A DNA stretch of 7,699 nucleotides from JAFMPW01 sp040830565 (GTDB taxonomy: Bacteria > Bacteroidota > Bacteroidia > Flavobacteriales > Flavobacteriaceae), in contig JBFOMC010000072.1 of the NCBI GenBank assembly GCA_040830565.1, forward strand, positions 1 through 7,699, given 5' to 3'. The notes under the pieces are model-generated. The model was given only the letters and a program-made list of their open reading frames with translations, had not been told where the DNA came from and ran no database searches. This document shows positions 5,121 to 7,699 of the stretch, piece after piece. Position 1 is the stretch's first letter. Each line of letters opens with the position of its first letter. The position numbers were made by a program, and so were the translations under genes.

Positions 5121-6239
5121 TTAGTTATTCAGCATTACGGGCATGACCAGCATGGTCACATTTTCGCCCTCATCCAGGCCGTCCGTAGGTGTCAAGATCC
5201 CTGCTCTATTGGGAAGACTCATTTCCAGGGAAACGTCATCTGAGGCCAGGTTGCTTAACATTTCAACCAGAAAGCGGGAATTAAAGCCAATTTGCATATC
5301 ATCGCCCTGATAAGAACAGGTGAGCCTTTCTTCGGCTTTATTGCTATAATCAATATCCTCTGCAGAAATATTCAACTCTGCTCCAGCAATTTTTAAGCGA
5401 ATTTGATGGGTAGTTTTATTCGAAAAGATTGAAACCCTTCTTACAGAGCTGAGAAATTGATTCCTGGCGATCGTCAATTTATTAGGATTCTCCTTAGGGA
5501 TAACCGCCTCATAGTTGGGGTACTTACCGTCTATAAGTCTACAAATGAGCTCGGTTTTATCAAAACTGAACATTGCATTACTATCGTTGTATTCTATTAC
5601 TACGTCCTCTTCACTGCCGGCCAAAATCCCTTTGAGTAAATTCAAGGGTTTTTTAGGCATGATAAATTCGGCTACCTGACTGGCACTTACGTCGGTACGT
5701 TGATACTTAACCAGCTTATGAGCATCAGTGGCCACGAAAGTCAAATTCTCCGGTGAAAACTGAAAGAACACTCCGCTCATCACCGGTCTGAGGTCGTCAT
5801 TCCCGGCCGCAAAAATGGTTTTATTAATGGCCGTAGCTAGAATATCACCCATGATCGTGGTGGAACTTGGGGTACCCAATTCCACTGCCTTGGGAAACTC
5901 AGCTCCATCGGCATATGCCAACGCATATTTCCCGTGGTTAGAACTTATTTCAACTGTATTATTGTCTTCAACCACAAAAGTAAGTGGCTGTTCAGGGAAG
6001 GTTTTTAAAGTTTCTAGCAATAACCTGGCGGGTACGGCAATGGTACCCTCATTGTCCGAATCTACATCTAGGATAGTACTCATGGTTGTTTCAAGGTCCG
6101 AGGCCGAAACCGTAAGTGTATTTTTTTTCAGGTCGAACAAGAAATTGTCCAGGATAGGAAGAGTATTGCTATTATTGATAACGCCACCCAAAACCTGAAG
6201 TTGTTTTAATAAATACGTACTGGAGACTATAAATTTCAT
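5121..6239 (-). CDS. dnaN: DNA polymerase III beta subunit (sliding clamp)
   Basis: This is a complete 372-residue beta clamp, the usual length. Two copies form a ring around DNA and tether the replicative polymerase and other clamp-binding proteins. The N-terminus MKFIVSSTYLLKQLQVLGGVI is typical and fixes the ATG at 6239. Other marks are SDLETTM (47-53), the hydrophobic-cleft segment ATDAHKLV (170-177), the DGKYPNYEAVIP segment (237-248), and the C-terminal MPVML (366-370), equivalent to the MPMRL that helps form the partner-binding pocket in E. coli. It lies 118 bases downstream of gldG and is not beside dnaA or recF. A promoter candidate in that gap and a strong terminator after the gene suggest it can be transcribed alone. 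Confidence 0.98.
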   Translation of the reverse strand: MKFIVSSTYLLKQLQVLGGVINNSNTLPILDNFLFDLKKNTLTVSASDLETTMSTILDVDSDNEGTIAVPARLLLETLKTFPEQPLTFVVEDNNTVEISSNHGKYALAYADGAEFPKAVELGTPSSTTIMGDILATAINKTIFAAGNDDLRPVMSGVFFQFSPENLTFVATDAHKLVKYQRTDVSASQVAEFIMPKKPLNLLKGILAGSEEDVVIEYNDSNAMFSFDKTELICRLIDGKYPNYEAVIPKENPNKLTIARNQFLSSVRRVSIFSNKTTHQIRLKIAGAELNISAEDIDYSNKAEERLTCSYQGDDMQIGFNSRFLVEMLSNLASDDVSLEMSLPNRAGILTPTDGLDEGENVTMLVMPVMLNN

Positions 6240-6310
6240 TCGTAATTTCTATATTTTATCGACGCCTTTTTCCTCTGAGGTCTATATTTTACAAGAGATT
6301 TCCAATAAAA

Positions 6311-6318
6311 CAAATATA
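6311..6318 (-). promoter_or_regulatory. Candidate -7 box of dnaN
   Basis: On the minus strand this reads TATATTTG, a full TAnnTTTG match, 71 bases before the dnaN ATG, giving a leader of roughly 65 bases. The nearest upstream TTG (6343-6345) is 24 bases away, slightly too far for a good -33. A second full match, TAAGTTTG (6343-6350), lies just past the gldG stop and is an alternative start region. Confidence 0.4.
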
Positions 6319-6357
6319 TCCCAAATGTCCTATTGTATAAAACAAACTTATTAACAC

Positions 6358-7699
6358 CTAAGGACCAAATTTTTTCCTCCTTAAAAGATTAAACACCCAG
6401 CCAAAAATAAGTACCAACAATACCGGAACCCCAATGTTAATCAATTGCCATTTTGTTTTTTGAGTTACTATTTTCTGTTGGTCGAGTTGTGGAATACTTA
6501 CTTTCTTATTCCGAATGTTTATAAGTCCGGTATCATCTAGCAAATAATTGACGCCATTTATGAGAAATTCCTTGTTGCCGTAAAAATTATTGGTCCATTT
6601 ATCGTAGCCCAATTCCAGGGGAATTCCATTTCTCAGCTGATTTTTTATGACGTCTCCATCTGCAATGACCAACATTTTATTCGCCACTCCCTCATCTCTA
6701 ACACCATTTAGTTTAAGAGGCTTTACCCTATTCCTAAAGGCGGACTTAAATTCACCTTCAACCAATACGGCCAAGGGTTGGTTGCCTTCGGTATAATCTT
6801 CCTTTTTTGGAGGATCATTTATAATATCTAAACTCAGCTGTTTTGGGGTGCCCTCTGGTTTGGATAGTGGGGAGCTCCAATAGAGGATCGTCTTTTTGTT
6901 GGGGTTTTTAAGGGTGTCAATGGTATTGGCGAACTGAAAACGGATAGACTCTAAATTGTTGGTTATAGGGTGATTGTTTCTTGAAAAAACCATGGGATGA
7001 TAGTACCAAGGTACCGGATTGTATTGTGCATTGTTCCCTTCCCCGGATGCCAGAACTATTTGCGTAAAATACAGATCGTTGACCAATACAGGATTTATTC
7101 TAACACCATAATTGAAGAAGAAATCGTTCAGGTTTAATTCTCTGGGGTTGGCCAGGGCGCTGCCTTTGGCATTGAACAGGCTATCCAGTTCAATAGCTAC
7201 CTGATCTATTAGCCAGATAGATTTCCCTCCGTTTGTGATAAACTGATCTAACACATATTTTTCCTGATCCGTGAATGCTTCGGTTGGCTTGGCAACAATG
7301 GCCAGATCAAAGCCTTTAAGTTGATCCAAGACCTGCTGAGGATTAGTGGCGACAGAATCCAAGGTTATTGCCCCAATATTGTAATAGTCGCGCAGACTGG
7401 TAAGGTAATCGGCTATTGCTATATCTGATAGCTCTCCATTCCCTTTTATCACGGCTACTTGTTTCTTTTCCTGAATGTTGAGTTTGGTGAAGGCATCGGC
7501 AAAGGCATATTCTAAATTTTGAACCGAATTGTTTACGCGTTCCTCCGCAGATGCGCCCAGTTTGTTTTTTAGGAGGGGAACTTTAACGGTATTGTTGTTA
7601 TAGGAGACCATAGCCCATGGGAACACCAATTCCTGAGATACCCTTCCGTTGTCCTCTACCGTAATTTGAGCGGCTTTTAGACCAAGACCTTCAAGTTGA
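6358..7699 (-). CDS. gldG: Gliding-motility ABC transporter-associated protein GldG, 5' truncated by window edge
   Basis: The minus-strand frame is open from the window edge to a TAG at 6358, giving 446 visible residues. It begins QLEGLGLKAAQITVEDNGRV and runs on through ELVFPWAMVSY, which is characteristic of GldG. The body is the extracytoplasmic ABC-auxiliary region, with a ThuA/GATase-like part (KQVAVIKGNGELS, then DLAIVAKPTEAF and GGKSIWLIDQV). A single C-terminal membrane helix (about 419-439) ends in the basic tail RRKKFGP. In Flavobacterium johnsoniae GldG works with GldA and GldF as an ABC transporter needed for gliding. GldG family proteins are usually over 500 residues, so about 100 N-terminal residues are missing to the right, where gldF would be expected. 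The TTG at 7629 is an internal leucine codon. Identity is confident; the transported substrate is not known. Confidence 0.9.
   Translation of the reverse strand, partial: QLEGLGLKAAQITVEDNGRVSQELVFPWAMVSYNNNTVKVPLLKNKLGASAEERVNNSVQNLEYAFADAFTKLNIQEKKQVAVIKGNGELSDIAIADYLTSLRDYYNIGAITLDSVATNPQQVLDQLKGFDLAIVAKPTEAFTDQEKYVLDQFITNGGKSIWLIDQVAIELDSLFNAKGSALANPRELNLNDFFFNYGVRINPVLVNDLYFTQIVLASGEGNNAQYNPVPWYYHPMVFSRNNHPITNNLESIRFQFANTIDTLKNPNKKTILYWSSPLSKPEGTPKQLSLDIINDPPKKEDYTEGNQPLAVLVEGEFKSAFRNRVKPLKLNGVRDEGVANKMLVIADGDVIKNQLRNGIPLELGYDKWTNNFYGNKEFLINGVNYLLDDTGLINIRNKKVSIPQLDQQKIVTQKTKWQLINIGVPVLLVLIFGWVFNLLRRKKFGP

Noticed and set aside
7627..7629. TTG at 7629 as the gldG start
   Set aside because: The frame continues without a stop to the window edge and the upstream residues still match GldG, so this is an internal leucine codon.

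Overview
The window looks like ordinary chromosome from a member of the Bacteroidota, most likely a gliding flavobacterium. The evidence is a GldG gliding-motility gene, the C-terminal sorting tail of a type IX secretion (T9SS) cargo protein, TAnnTTTG-type -7 promoter boxes, A-rich leaders in place of Shine-Dalgarno sites, and flavobacterial versions of MnmE and DnaN. I see no mobile element, phage gene, CRISPR array, tRNA or rRNA.

Layout, left to right. A plus-strand gene enters from the left edge and ends at 162; only its T9SS sorting domain is present. It converges on a minus-strand CpsB/YwqE-type PHP phosphatase (228-968). A 251-base gap (969-1219) holds that gene's promoter with a 16-bp perfect palindrome, and I see nothing else in it. 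A secreted metallophosphoesterase of purple-acid-phosphatase type (1220-2545) and mnmE (2631-4028) follow, both on the minus strand and possibly co-transcribed. A divergent intergenic region (4029-4165) carries the mnmE promoter and leads to two small plus-strand genes: an exported Lys/Glu-rich coiled-coil protein (4166-4594) and a three-helix membrane protein of the DUF4870 family (4700-5065). The latter converges on dnaN (5121-6239, minus), with a strong hairpin terminator between them. Upstream of dnaN, gldG (minus) runs off the right edge.

Two starts need care. The metallophosphoesterase frame can be extended to a TTG at 2569, but the ATG at 2545 gives a clean signal peptide. The gldG frame is open to the window edge, so the TTG at 7629 is an internal leucine codon, not a start.

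Functionally this is mostly housekeeping (replication clamp, tRNA modification) mixed with surface functions (gliding, T9SS secretion, polysaccharide-type phosphatase, exported phosphatase, envelope proteins). I did not find a convincing new multi-gene system. The points most worth a second look are the REP-like sequence in the dnaN terminator, the missing purple-acid-phosphatase tyrosine, the helically phased A-tracts inside the coiled-coil gene, and a possible ECF-sigma promoter before the DUF4870 gene.
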